A stretch of DNA of 64,000 bases from Acanthochlamys bracteata. Lineage: Eukaryota; Streptophyta; Magnoliopsida; Pandanales; Velloziaceae. The DNA is taken from the NCBI GenBank assembly GCA_019914995.1, contig CM034132.1:2501-66500 (forward strand), read 5' to 3'. Under the pieces are notes generated by a model that saw only the letters and a list, made by a program, of their open reading frames with translations, ran no database searches and was not told the origin of the DNA. This document shows positions 50,167 through 61,377 of this stretch, piece by piece; positions within the stretch are counted from its first letter, which is position 1, and every line of letters starts with the position of its first letter. Position numbers and translations under genes: made by a program.

Positions 50167-53100
50167 TCATAGGCGAGAAATCACAGCCTCAACCTCAGCA
50201 GGAGAATACAGATGATAGGAGGGAGACACCTTCGCAATATCAACATTGTTGGGTGTCACCTGTTCCATACAGCCATCAAGTGGATAAGAGAGGCCCAAGC
50301 AACCAGAAAAGAAAAGAACTGTGAATACCGACGCCCACCTTTTCCTCCATTACTTGCTTCAAAATTGAGAGGGCTATTGTTTCAGCTTCTTGCAGGCTTA
50401 GATCCTGCAATGTTCCAATACACCAGGAATAATATTGCAAACCATGTCAACCAAACACATTATCACCAGATATGCTTGTCTACAAGTCCTCCAGAATATA
50501 CATATTTCAAAAAGTTAATTACATAGGTCATGACCTGGTTGTATTGCTCTTGGAGAGAACTGTCTGCACCTTCCGAGCCTGACCCTATTGCTTTTGCATT
50601 GCATTGCCAAAATGTTCCAGATGGATCAGTGTAGAACCTGCCAGCATCACAACAGACCTTAAGCTGCGAAAACAGGTCAAATTTGACTGAACACTCGAGC
50701 AATTTTGATATTTTAGCGAGTGAGAAAGGGCTTAAACAAGATTATCATTGTTAAATTGGCACTTGAGAAGCTGCAATCTTGACAACTAATAAGTAAAGGC
50801 CATTGCATTGTAACATCCTCAAACCCAATCCTATGACTACTATGGTAATATGATGGGAACACATGAAGCTAAAAGGTTTACAAGGAAGATATCTCCAATA
50901 GAGTTATAGTTAGTTGGACAGCACAAATGATCAAATACTGAGCAAAAATGAAACCAGCTGCAGAGAGTTTACATGACAGTAACTACTGTCACAGTAGCAA
51001 CAACGGGATTTAGAATAGGAAAGAAAAAACAAAATGCAGAAAACTATTTCAGAACAGGAGCAAGTGCAGCCAAAATTTGATCCTTGAGCAATAACAACAG
51101 AGAAATCAAAGAGAGAGATACAAATGGGTTACCATGTAGGCAGTAGAAAAGGTAAAAACTTAAACTGTTGCAGCTACAGCAATGAAAAGGCTTCCTAGTA
51201 CATTTCAAAGTTTTAATGATCTTTAAAGATATACACAGGCTTGAAATCAGCAAATACTACAAGCAAACCATAATATTCGCAAATAGAAGAACACGTTTCA
51301 ACATTCATTAGTATATATCACAGGAAGATGAATTCCCTTCAAAATTCTTTAAATAGTAAAAGTGAGAGTACGACCTTATACATGATCCAACATCACGAAA
51401 GTGACGAATCAAAGGAATCTTATCATGAAAGAGGGAAAAAACACTTACAGGCTAGGCCCATGTCCATCGTGACCAGCAATTAGAAGAGACACACCAAAAG
51501 GTCTTGACTGTTAACAGAAAATAAAAGTTACCTTTTCACTATCAGCAAAAAGTTGCATCATACATATGCAAAAGAATAACTCGATATGAAAAACAGTAAT
51601 CAGAAGGAAAACCTGATGGTAACACTCAATAGTCAAAGCAACAACAACAACAACAAACTAAGCATTATAGTCAAAGCAGTATAATAATGACATTCCAAAA
51701 AAGAAATGCGTTGAAGCTCCATCCACAGCATTGATATTTTCGGTCTAAAGAGACCTACCGCTGTCGAGAAAGGGCAACCATTAAAGTGAAATAGTAGAAC
51801 AAGAACTTAAAGAATTCACTTCTAAACGTCTTGACATATTTACAGATGCATAAAGAGGCAATCAGTTTATGCTGCATCACAGAAGGTAATTAAGAACTGA
51901 AAATGCAAAAAAGTGCCTCACGATCATAACTGAATAATTACATTGTAAAAACAAATTCCATAAATCCTGAATCTTAAATTTTGTGAAATTCGTAGAGATC
52001 GCAAGCAGATTTGAGATGATAAAGCTAATAACTCAATGCACACATGTGATGAGAGCAACACAAAAATACCACAGAAGCCTCACCATTGAATCCTCATCGC
52101 CCTCACCAAACCGAAGAGCAAGATCGCATAATGCTTGAGTTGTTGACTCAATACTCATTGGTTCACCATATGAGAATCTGTGATTCTGTTTAAGATTGAG
52201 ATGTCAGGGAATCACATGCTCAGGTTAATTGTCACCAAGACAAAGAATACCAGGAAAAAAATGACCTGAGTTTCGACCCTTGCATGCTCAACGAGTGTGC
52301 GCGCATCAGCAATTAATCCACTCATGGCACAACCTATGTGCTCATCTATCTCCATGATTTTCTCTACACTGCTTGGTTCCTGAGATGAAATTGGAGTTCA
52401 GAAGCTATCCAGTCCAAACCAACATAATAATAGAAACTGGACATAGAAACATTCTTCAAGCATAAACGTCAGAGATGGTCAATATGAGCACAACCATTTC
52501 AATATGTAAATCTCAGGTGAACAAGTACTTAGATATCTCATTAAATTGAACGGACTAAAAAGAAAGTTTTTTTAACCATGAATTTGACATCTATTGAATT
52601 GGGACTTCTAAATGGTAAATAGAGAAGTTCCCTAAAACACCAAAAGCATTAGCATCAATTGATAAGAACAAGGCCACTTCCATTCTCCAACATCAAATTA
52701 AATCAACACGGCAACACTTTATAATTTTGTAAAGAAAACCTACTCAAGAAACCGAGTTTGAGGGACATCTGCTCACATGTGGTAGAATAACCAACCACAA
52801 TCCCAAGAGGACATTTTCTTTTTTATTTATTGAGCCTAAGACGAGAATTTTATTTTTTGTTTATATTTTAAATTTCCTGTTGCTGCTTTACAAACATGAT
52901 CAACAAGGACTACTGAAACTATTGACTTATATTAGTGAGTGACACTAGACTACAACAACATAGATACAAATTAAAGCTAAGAGACTTAAAATTTTAAGAG
53001 AACAGAGAATCTGAAAGCATCAAGGGAAAGCCAGCATTACCAACAAGGGAGACGTAATACGCTTCTCCACAGCAAGAACAACTCCCTCTTTGGTCTTAAT

Positions 53101-53399
53101 CCCAATCGCAGTCGAACCCAACTGAAAAGCATCGCAAAAAGAACGCTCAAATCACACCTTTTCAGTTAGATTGCTAACGAGTGGAGAATTGTGGTCAAAT
53201 TCGATACCTTGATAGCTTCAATAGCGTATTCGACTTGGAAGAGACGGCCTTCAGGGGAGAAGGTGTTCACACCCCGATCGTACTCAGTCCTGCCCCCCGA
53301 AAAAATAAAAATAAAAATCAATTCAATTAAAATCCGCGAGCGATCTGCTCGATTTCAATCAAAGAGAAGAGAAACAATTGCTTACCTGGTGAGAAACAT
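50167..53399 (-). CDS. PAE1: 20S proteasome subunit alpha type-5
   Basis: Nine exons splice in phase to 237 codons, the same length as Arabidopsis PAE1: 53386-53399, 53208-53289, 53041-53121, 52266-52379, 52084-52185, 51449-51507, 50535-50637, 50339-50404, 50167-50259. The first exon encodes only MFLT plus two bases. The alpha-type signature [13 protein letters not shown] is at residues 15-27. Conserved runs follow: [40 protein letters not shown], and the C-terminus EVEAVISRL. Alpha-5 sits in the outer alpha ring of the 20S core in cytosol and nucleus, controls substrate entry and docks the 19S cap; it has no catalytic threonine. It diverges from the decayed RAD51 across a ~440-base shared upstream region. 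No defects were seen. The symbol follows the family; whether it is PAE1 or PAE2 cannot be told. Confidence 0.97.
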
Positions 53400-53836
53400 C
53401 TCTGATCGCGAGAGAATCGAAGAACCCTAGACGAAGGAGAGCGAGAGAAAGCAGGAGTTGTCGGTTTGCTTGCTGTCTTCTGTTCTGATGAAGGGTTTTG
53501 TTTGTGCTTGAGATCCAACCCAAGCCTAATAAAGAAGAAGAGGAAGAAGAAGAAGGCTCTTTTCGCCATTAACACATAAGCAAGGGTTTTTTCTGCAAAA
53601 CTTAACTGGGTATGGGCCATGATCTCTTTAATGGCCTCTTACAACAGGACTCAAAATTGCTAATATAAAGGATCTTTATGTGACTAATAAGAAAAATAGG
53701 GTTAATATTGAAATACATTTGTTTTGATTCATTTTCCGAAACCATCGATTTTTATTTCTTCCCTCCCAACTCCATTTGTTGAGTTTCATGTCTTTCTTTC
53801 TTGTTGTTTTTCGTTCATCTTGGGGCGAAGGGAGCG
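53400..53836. promoter_or_regulatory. Divergent promoter region of the proteasome gene, with telo-box and site II element
   Basis: This lies between the start codons of the proteasome gene (minus) and the RAD51 relic (plus). A telo-box AACCCTA lies at 53423-53429, within the likely 5' leader or proximal promoter. ATGGGCCAT at 53612-53620 contains the site II / UP1 core (TGGGCC). In Arabidopsis these two elements together mark genes active in growing cells, including ribosomal protein genes; the effect here is inferred. A GAA-rich tract lies near 53530-53560. Confidence 0.5.
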
Positions 53837-56352
53837 ATGGCGATGGCGATGGCGATGGCGGGGCACCAGAAGGTAGCTTACGAGAAGGAACAGATCCGGA
53901 GACCATGGAGTTTGGTCCAATAACAATCGTCAAGCTACAGGTTTTTTAAATTCTTTTTTAATCAATCTTTCCCAAAATTTCCTTTCTTATTCAAGTCAAT
54001 GCCCTAGATTTTCCCATTTTTTGTTGAAATTTCGATCAATTCATAATCTTTACTGGAATACTGTCTTCCTCGATCTTCGATTTAAATTGGGTGCTCGTTG
54101 ATCCTTGTTCACCGATAAAATCCTAGGTTTCTTGTTCGTCATTGTGAAATTCCTTAACAGCCCTTTTTTGTACGGTTTTTGTTCCCTGAGCTTTTAATCG
54201 AAATGGGTATCTGTGGAATTTTTTGTAATTAGAGAAGCCTGCTTAAATCTTCAGTCTTTGAACTTATGGATTTGTAAAATTACTTTTGTTGAGCAGATAG
54301 ATGGATTCTTGCAAAGATTAAATCGTGTAGGAAAAATGGGTATGCTTTTTATAATGTAAGCAATTGGTAGCTTTCATTGAACCGACCCTATATTCTATTG
54401 CGCTTTCTTTTAAGAAACTCAAAGAGGCTGGACTCTGCACCATTGAAGCTATAATTTCTCACCCAGAAAATATCTTTTGCAAATCAAAGGCATCAGTGAA
54501 GCTAAAGTTGATAAGAAAATCGAAGCAGGCATGCTACTTTTATTGCTTATTCAAATATTTCTATAGAACACGCCTCTTTCCTTAGTGTTGAAGCCTTGCC
54601 TTTCTAAACTACTGTTGCAGCTTCAAACTTATGCAAATGGGATTTACAGGTGCTAAGCAACTCAATGAACAGAGAAGTGAAATCATCCAAGTCACTTCTG
54701 GTTGAACTGAACTTGATAAAATTTTGGATGGTAAGTTTTTGTCATAATGATCTGTTATTTCTTTGTGGTAGTTTTCTGACTCATATGCGATCATATTGTC
54801 TGAATGTGGAAGTTTAATTTAGCATCCCAATAGACAAATTTGTTTTCAGCAGGAGTAATTGAAACTGGTTCCATCACTGAAATATATGGTGAATTTCGCT
54901 TTGGAAAAACCCAATCGTGCCACACTTTGTGTGTCACATGCCAGGTAAGATTGTGATGATCTTAGTTAACCTTTGTGATAAGGTACCTGTATTTTTTAAG
55001 AGTATTTATCATTTCTGTCCTTCCAAGTGGGGGTAGTGGAGTTTGTTTTGAGTTTGCACTCTAAGCGTGCAACTTTATGCATATGGGGAGTGAAGTTCAC
55101 TGCATAAGGGATAAAACCTTGGAAACAGTTTGAATGGATTATTTAAAGGGTCTGAATAGCCAAGATGCAGACTGGTCTGGCTAGCATGTAAGTTGCTTTG
55201 CCTTCTTTCTTATTGTCCTTAGTTGTCCATATCACTCTTGTATGATTCAGCCTGATCTTGATCAAAGCGATGGCACAGGAAAGGCATCTTTACAGTGATG
55301 CAGAGGTTACTTTTAGACCAAAAAGACCCCTGCAGATTGCAGAGAGGTTACTGCTGCCATTGAAGTGAAATAAAGTTTTCAACTTTTAACATTCCATTCT
55401 AAGACGAGTTTATGATTAATAGGTATGGATTGAATGGAGAGGACATGCTAGAGAATGCCCTTATGCTTGCTTATCATACTGATAATCAAGATTCTTGCTG
55501 GAAGCAGCTTCAATGATGGTAGAAACCAGGTAAGTCGTGTAATACCTCTTGCTGTCAGCACCTCGTGGTTCTCACACTTTTTGGTCCTTTCTGCAGTTAC
55601 AGGTTCGACCTTTTGGTGATGGACATTGCTAAAGCATTTTGTAGAACTGATTTCTCTGGACGTGGAGAATTGTCGGCAAGGCAGATGCATCCAGCAAAAT
55701 TCTTGAGGAGTCTACAGAAGTTTGCTAATGAGGTACTTGTCTCTAATATCCTCTCACTTAACCCATCTTATGATTGATTTTTTTCGGTTTTGTTTTATTT
55801 CTATGCTTGTTGTATCGTCACATCTCTGGTTTAACATTAGTCCCAGAGTTCAGTCATGCAGCTGCTTTGGGTATGGTCAAACCTGTTTTTGTGTTCTCAA
55901 TATACATGAAAAAAATGACTGGGACATGCTGTTATTACTTGCTAATGGCAATGATGTACTTTAAATTATCCCAACGTATTTGGTTAGTGTACTTTGGTGT
56001 TGCCATTGTGGATCACGAATCAAGTAGGTGCCCAAGTGGATGGATCAGCAATATTTGCTGGCCCTCACATAAAACCAATTGGTGGACATATCATGGCCCA
56101 TGCATCAATAAGGTCCTTACTCATTCCATTTGAGTGTTGGTTTTTATATAAGACGTGTATAACTTCCTCATGATCCTCAAACAACTCCTGACTATACGTA
56201 CTTCTCTGTGTTGTGCTGTATTTGACACTCATAATCACTTCAGAAGGGACGAGGAGAGGTACGCGTATGTAAAGTCATAAGCTCCCCATGTCTTGCTGAA
56301 GCTGAAGCTGCTTCAGATCTCTTCTGGAGGCGTAACGGATGTCAAGGACTGA
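53837..56352 (+). pseudogene. Decayed RAD51 recombinase gene
   Basis: Exon-like pieces in RAD51 order: an ATG with ATGGCG repeats, then EGTDPETMEFGP (53880-53925) in a shifted frame; FKKLKEAGLCTIEA (~54410); SEAKVDKK (~54495); GFTGAKQLNEQRSEIIQV (~54640-54695); ELDKILDG (~54708); [17 protein letters not shown] (54864-54914); DAEVTFRPKRPLQIAER (~55300-55346); YGLNGEDMLENA (~55422-55460); RTDFSGRGELSARQMH and AKFLRSLQKFANE (55642-55732); FGVAIV and later [16 protein letters not shown] (~56000-56110); CKVISSPCLAEAEA (~56270-56315); terminal stop at 56350. In Walker A, GEFRSGKT has become GEFRFGKT. At least five frame breaks occur. Introns remain, so this is a genomic duplicate. RAD51 makes the strand-exchange filament in homologous recombination; this copy cannot encode it. 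Confidence 0.9.
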
Positions 56353-58041
56353 TAGCAATATAAGTGCAAGCAATTTGCTTCAACTCGCCAGAAGTTTCTG
56401 ACTCTGCAACTTGTGTACAAGCTCAAATTTTCATTCTTCTATGAAATCATTTTCTGCTATCTATAACTGCCAATTTAACTTTGCTGTAAGCATCTAGCAG
56501 GCTGCTGTGTAGCTGCAAAAGTTGCAAGCAAGAAGCCCAATGCTGGAAATATAGCTTTAACCAGAACCCACTTGTCAATGTGAATCACATATCCTTTCTT
56601 TCATTTCTACTACCATTAATGAGTCGGGAAGTTGTTCGGTACCTACAGTTTTTTTTTTGTTGGTTTAAATAAATGTAACCCAAATTGTTATTACTGTTAT
56701 CATTATTATTAGTAGGGACTATCCGTTCGTCCGTAGTTTGTCTCTTCTGTAGATTTATTAGGCTCCACTGCTGTAGGCTATAATACATACATACATAGGA
56801 GACTGGAGAAACTACAAAACTGGAAGAAAATGCATTCCGTGGAGCAGTAGATAGTGCCAATAACCCGTGTTTATTCCCTGTTTGGCACCACTGGCATCAA
56901 CATCAGCAACCGCATTTCTTTTATTTAATTTTTTAAAAATTTGGTTAACCTATATAGTAATTATATTGACCCGAGCACAGAAATAGCGTGCGTGACTGCA
57001 AGAATCGCCGGATCAGAAGACAAAAGAGCTAGCTAAGAGATCAAAAAATAAATTCAACAAGGCAGGAAAAGAAGGTGCGAAGCTTAGCATCCCCCAAAAA
57101 CAAAAACAACAAAAAAGATTCAAATTTTCCCTCTCAATCTCTCTCTTTCTGGATCTTCTTCTCCAGTCTCTTTCTTCTCCCTCCCCACTCCACTATCATC
57201 AATGCAAACTTTCGCTCCCTTCCGTTATGAATGATGGATGACTTCCTTCTTTCTTCAGTCTAAAGACTAGCCAGTCACTTTGCTCTCTCTGTCTCTCTGC
57301 TGTACTTCTAATTCACTTGGCTATCAACCGAAGCCCTGCGTGCCTAGTTTCTTTCCTTTTCATTGCAGCAAGAACAGTTTATGAAATTAAATTTTTCAGA
57401 AATAAAAAATATTTTTATTTTTTTAAAAAATAAGTTTTATTTTTTTTATTTTAAAAAAATAATAAAAATATATAATAAAAAAATTTTATTTCGTAAAATT
57501 TTTTTATATTTTCTAAATTTTTAAATAAATATTTATATATTTATAAAATATATATTAAAAAATATAAATTAAAAAAAAAATAATAAGCCGCGTTTGAAAT
57601 GCTATGCCAAACGCAGACTATATTAGCGGTAGGCCTTCCAGTTCAATGATTCTTACCTTATTGGTATTGCAGTATATACAACAAATTCTTGAAAGAGCAA
57701 AAAAAATATCGTAAATCAAAAAGAGAGAGCATATGAAGAACGCAAAGATTCCTCGTGCATGCATCAGTCAGTCAGTCCAGTAATTAACGGTACTTGCTTT
57801 CCCATGGACATCAAGAACAGCAAACGTTTTCAAACCCACTCATCAGTTCTCCCAATTACAAGCAGAGTATTAACTCCGTCTGCAGTCTGCTCAGATAATG
57901 CTATTTCTATGTTGTGAGCTTTTGAGCTGTTTCATTCTTTCTTCAGTCAAAATAATAATAAGATAGATAAACAACTGCGTCTAACTTGTTGGTGTTGTTT
58001 CTTCAATAACTTAATTATTACAGCGGTCAATAACAAAAACC
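56353..58041. other. Intergenic between RAD51 relic and remorin relic
   Basis: No coding region is supported. It contains an AT-rich inverted-repeat element ending at 57618, a pyrimidine-rich stretch at 57120-57310 (CTCTCTTTCTGGATC and similar), and the 5' flank of the remorin relic. Confidence 0.5.
57380..57618 (-). mobile_element. Short inverted-repeat element (MITE-like), copy 2, inverted
   Basis: The right end, CCGCGTTTGAAATGCTATGC and then CAAACGCAGAC, is the reverse complement of the left end of the element at 3139. The subterminal hairpin (GCGTTTG with CAAACGC around an 11-base loop) is kept. The interior is AT-rich like copy 1. The other end near 57380 is not clear; no CCAAACGC/GCGTTTGG partner is visible there, so it may be truncated. 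Confidence 0.6.
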
Positions 58042-60336
58042 ATGTTAAAGGAGGAAACCTTATTTCCTGATCCACTGTGCCAACTCAACCTCAAGGAGAC
58101 GTCCGAGTTTGTCAGTGCATTCCCAATGAAATGAACTCCAACAACCGCAAACCCAACAAGCTGGTCGAGAGCAGAGGCATTGCTAGTGTTCACGGCTCAT
58201 CGGCACCAGCTCTAAGGAGGAGAAGCCATGAAGGGTTATTGATGATGGATAACTCTTCAGTGCAGCTGAGAGAATTGAATCTCCATCAACACCTGGAAGG
58301 CCCCTCTTTGGTTTCAGTGCTGCTGCTTCTGGTGCTCCTCCAAGAAAGAGCATTCCTTCAAAGTGGGAAGATGCTGAGAAGTGGCTCATCAACAGTAGCT
58401 CCTACTGCCACCAATCTCCTGCCCGTGTTTTTGCTAGATCCACTTCACCAACCACAACAACCACCACCACCAAGGTTCTCTGCCCAGATCGATGGATTCC
58501 ACCAGACTGATGACTTCTTTTCACAAGAAAAGCTTAAATTGACTCAAGAAAAGGTTATCTCCAGAGTGACAAAAGAAGACTTGGATTTTCATTACCTACC
58601 ATCGTCAGAGGTTTTCCTCGAAGGTGAAAAGTTCTTCATTCTCATTCATAAAATAAGAAAAGTTTCAGTTTTCTTAGTTCAGTTTCGTATGAGCTACCTT
58701 TACTTGATTGCAGGCAATTTTACAGAAAATTTGGAGCTAGTGTTTTCCATTGGTGGGTACGCGGGAGCCTTCCAAGGAAGGCTTCGTGTTCAAACAGAGC
58801 TACCATGAAACAGTGAAAGAAAGCAAAACTGAAGAACAACAAGGCTACAGTGAAGTAGTTCAAAGGAGAGACACAGGCACTGAGATGACTCCTCTAGGGA
58901 GCTCGACGACTTCCCGATGCCACACTCCCATCAAGAGCTCTTCTCCTGCAAGGCACAACACCCCTGCAAACAGGTTAGGGCCTTTAGAGCCTCATGATTA
59001 TCCGGGCATTGATATCTCAGAGCTGAAAGAATGCCATTTTGCAAAGCTTGAGCTCAGTGCAGAGTATGACACAATGCTGTCCAACTGGAACTCAAGAGAA
59101 GAAGAAGAAGAAGAAGAAGAAGAAGAAGAAGAGGAAGAGGAGATTTCGAAGAGCTTGAGACGTTTCGAATCAAACGGTGCAAGGAAGAGCATTGCAGAAT
59201 GTAGAGCTTTTGCTTGGGAGGAGGAGGAGAGGACTAAGAGCTGTGTAAGGTTCATATGCTAGCTCTCAGTAAAATTTTCTCTTTTCACATAGACATGTAA
59301 GTTTTACATTGTATAGCAGCTAGAAATGTTGTTTTATCATCTTTTGCTATCTTGGTGTTTAGGTATCAGAGGGAAGATGCCAGAATCCAAGCTTGGGTTG
59401 ATCTTCAGAAGGACAAAGCAGAAGCTCAGTCTAGAAAGCCGGAGGTATTATAACCCCCCACCAACGTCTTTTCGTTTTCTTTGCAACTGATAAACTTCAT
59501 TCGTAGTTGTTTTTTCCAAGCCTTGAGAAAATGGGTGCAAAGTACGACATATACAATACTAAGTCTTTGGGTTTTATTATTAGTTCATACTGTTTAGTAA
59601 CTAGCCTTAACTTATCTCGATCTTGCGTCGTCTTTTTGCGACACATTAAACTATTTGCATGCCGCTGAACAACATCAAGCCTTGCTAGCTGGTTTTTGCT
59701 CTAATTCCTCGAGCCCCAAATTGTTAATCGCCTTTCGTTTGTCTCTTCTTTAATTAGTAAGTTTCCAGTCTCGGTCAAGGATTGTATATGTTAAATTTTG
59801 AAACAGCAAGATGAAAAATGTGGAGTTACTTTTTTGTTTTCCATAGTAATAAATAGTTCAAATATAAGCATTCAAACTGCTCCAGTTTTAACAGTTACCC
59901 GATATTTCCCATGTTGTCGGATATAATGTAAAGAAGCTGAGTACTTAAACAAAAAGTCGAACCTGTTTGTTTGATTCCGATGTGTACAAATCAATTAATT
60001 AGACTGGATTGAATTCGGTTGGCATGCCATATATGGTCCAGGTGAAGATACAGAAGATGAGGTCTTAACTTGGAAGAGAAACTGATGAAAAGAACGGCGG
60101 TCGTTCACAGGAAAGCCGAGGAATGGAGGACAGCTGCGAGAGTGCAGCACTCTCAGCAGATGCTCAAGGCATCTCAGCATGCCCAGAAGATGAGAATTCA
60201 ACAAACCAATGGCCTGTCTTCCTGTGGCTGTTTCCCTTGCAACAACAACAGCAGCAACACCATTAATCATCAATTAAGTGACTGGCAGGAGTTGTTTCTG
60301 GATTTTGGGCTTCCTTGGAGAAAACAAATGCTTTAA
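58042..60336 (+). pseudogene. Frame-broken remorin family gene
   Basis: The remorin sequence is well preserved but spread over several frames: MLKEETLFPDPLCQLNLKE (58042) ending in a stop; NNRKPNKLVESRGIASVHGS (~58140) onward to LNLHQHLEG; then another frame with IPSKWEDAEKWLINSSSY and SPARVFARS (~58350-58440); then RDTGTEMTPLGSSTTSRCHT (~58870). The C-terminal domain follows: AECRAFAWEEEERTKSC to donor 59249, exon 59363-59444 (REDARIQAWVDLQKDKAEAQ), last exon from 60042 (VKIQKMRS, one extra T making a stop, then KLMKRTAVVHRKAEEWRTAA and SCGCFPCN). Remorins are plasma-membrane nanodomain scaffolds with a coiled-coil C-terminus. Splice sites look functional. From memory, Arabidopsis remorin At1g53860 sits next to PAE1, as here. 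Confidence 0.85.
59096..59142 (+). repeat. GAA repeat coding a glutamate run in the remorin relic
   Basis: A run of GAA/GAG codons gives about 15 consecutive glutamates before ISKSLRRFESN. On the other strand it makes a spurious poly-serine frame. Confidence 0.9.
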
Positions 60337-61377
60337 TTTGTTGTTAACAGTTAGCAGAAAGATTCTCATTTAGTGAATTAAGCATATTTCAAAATTTGAA
60401 CCCCATGCATATTGATTCATGTTTTAATTTGAGGTTGAGGAGAAGAGAGGCCTTCTGTATTATTACTTCAACTGTAAAAGGTGCAGCAGATAGAGGAAAT
60501 AATTTCACTCCAAATATCCAAGTTTTAATTTGTTTGTTGTTCATATTCAATTCGCTGGTTATATGCGAGTAGTCAATCTGCTTCCTTTCAGACAGAGCAC
60601 TTGCAGAGGTACAGGGACCATTCTCCTCACATCACAACAAAAGAATGAGAGATCAGAGTTACAATAAAGATGTTGCAGAGTGCAGTAGTAAGTAGGACAA
60701 CGTAAATCAATCATTGTTAACAAGGTTTGAATTGAATTGCATTGAATTGAATGATTATGAGAATCAACATGTATTCATTATAACACCAGTAGATCACCTT
60801 CATCATCTAAAGATACAGTTAGCAGGTTTGCTGCCAGCAGGTATTCTCGATTCTCTTTTTTGACAGACGAAAGAAATCTAACACTCGAAATCAATAATAA
60901 AAGGGGAAGAAAAAAAGGAAATCCTCTCTCTCTCTCTCTCTTTAAGAATGTGAATGAACCTCTGCTGCTGCTGGTGGTGCTGCCGCTGGCACGAGCACTC
61001 TGTAGTTCTGCAAAAGCTCAGCTGGTTACCAAATCTTGTTGCACTTTAAGGCCGTGTCCTGTGTATGAAAGCTATTTTTTCACATTGTTGTAAGTGTAGG
61101 TAGGTACTTGCATAATTCAAATGCTCAGCAAACCTTCATGGCAACACCTACCTATTGCAACAGTTCATTTTTAATGCGATGTGCATACTAATTATCAACA
61201 CTGAAAACAGTTCTATCAAAAACAAGGAAAACAGATTTCATAAGCAAAAGAGAAATGGCAATGACTGCAATGGAAATGGCAGGCCAAATTTCCCAAATTA
61301 AAAACATTCACGACTGCACACAAGGTGATCTTCCATTATGTAATTCAGTTCAAACGCACAACTGTAACCAAGCGAAG
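60337..61377. other. Intergenic, no gene seen
   Basis: This lies between the convergent 3' ends of the remorin relic and the F-box gene. It contains a CT microsatellite at 60924-60941. The plus-strand frame at 60860-61093 is low in information and matches nothing I know. Confidence 0.5.
60924..60941 (+). repeat. CT microsatellite
   Basis: Nine tandem CT units in intergenic sequence. Confidence 0.85.

Noticed and set aside
58998-59255. Minus-strand frame with a long serine run
   Set aside because: It is the antisense of the GAA-coded glutamate run in the remorin relic.
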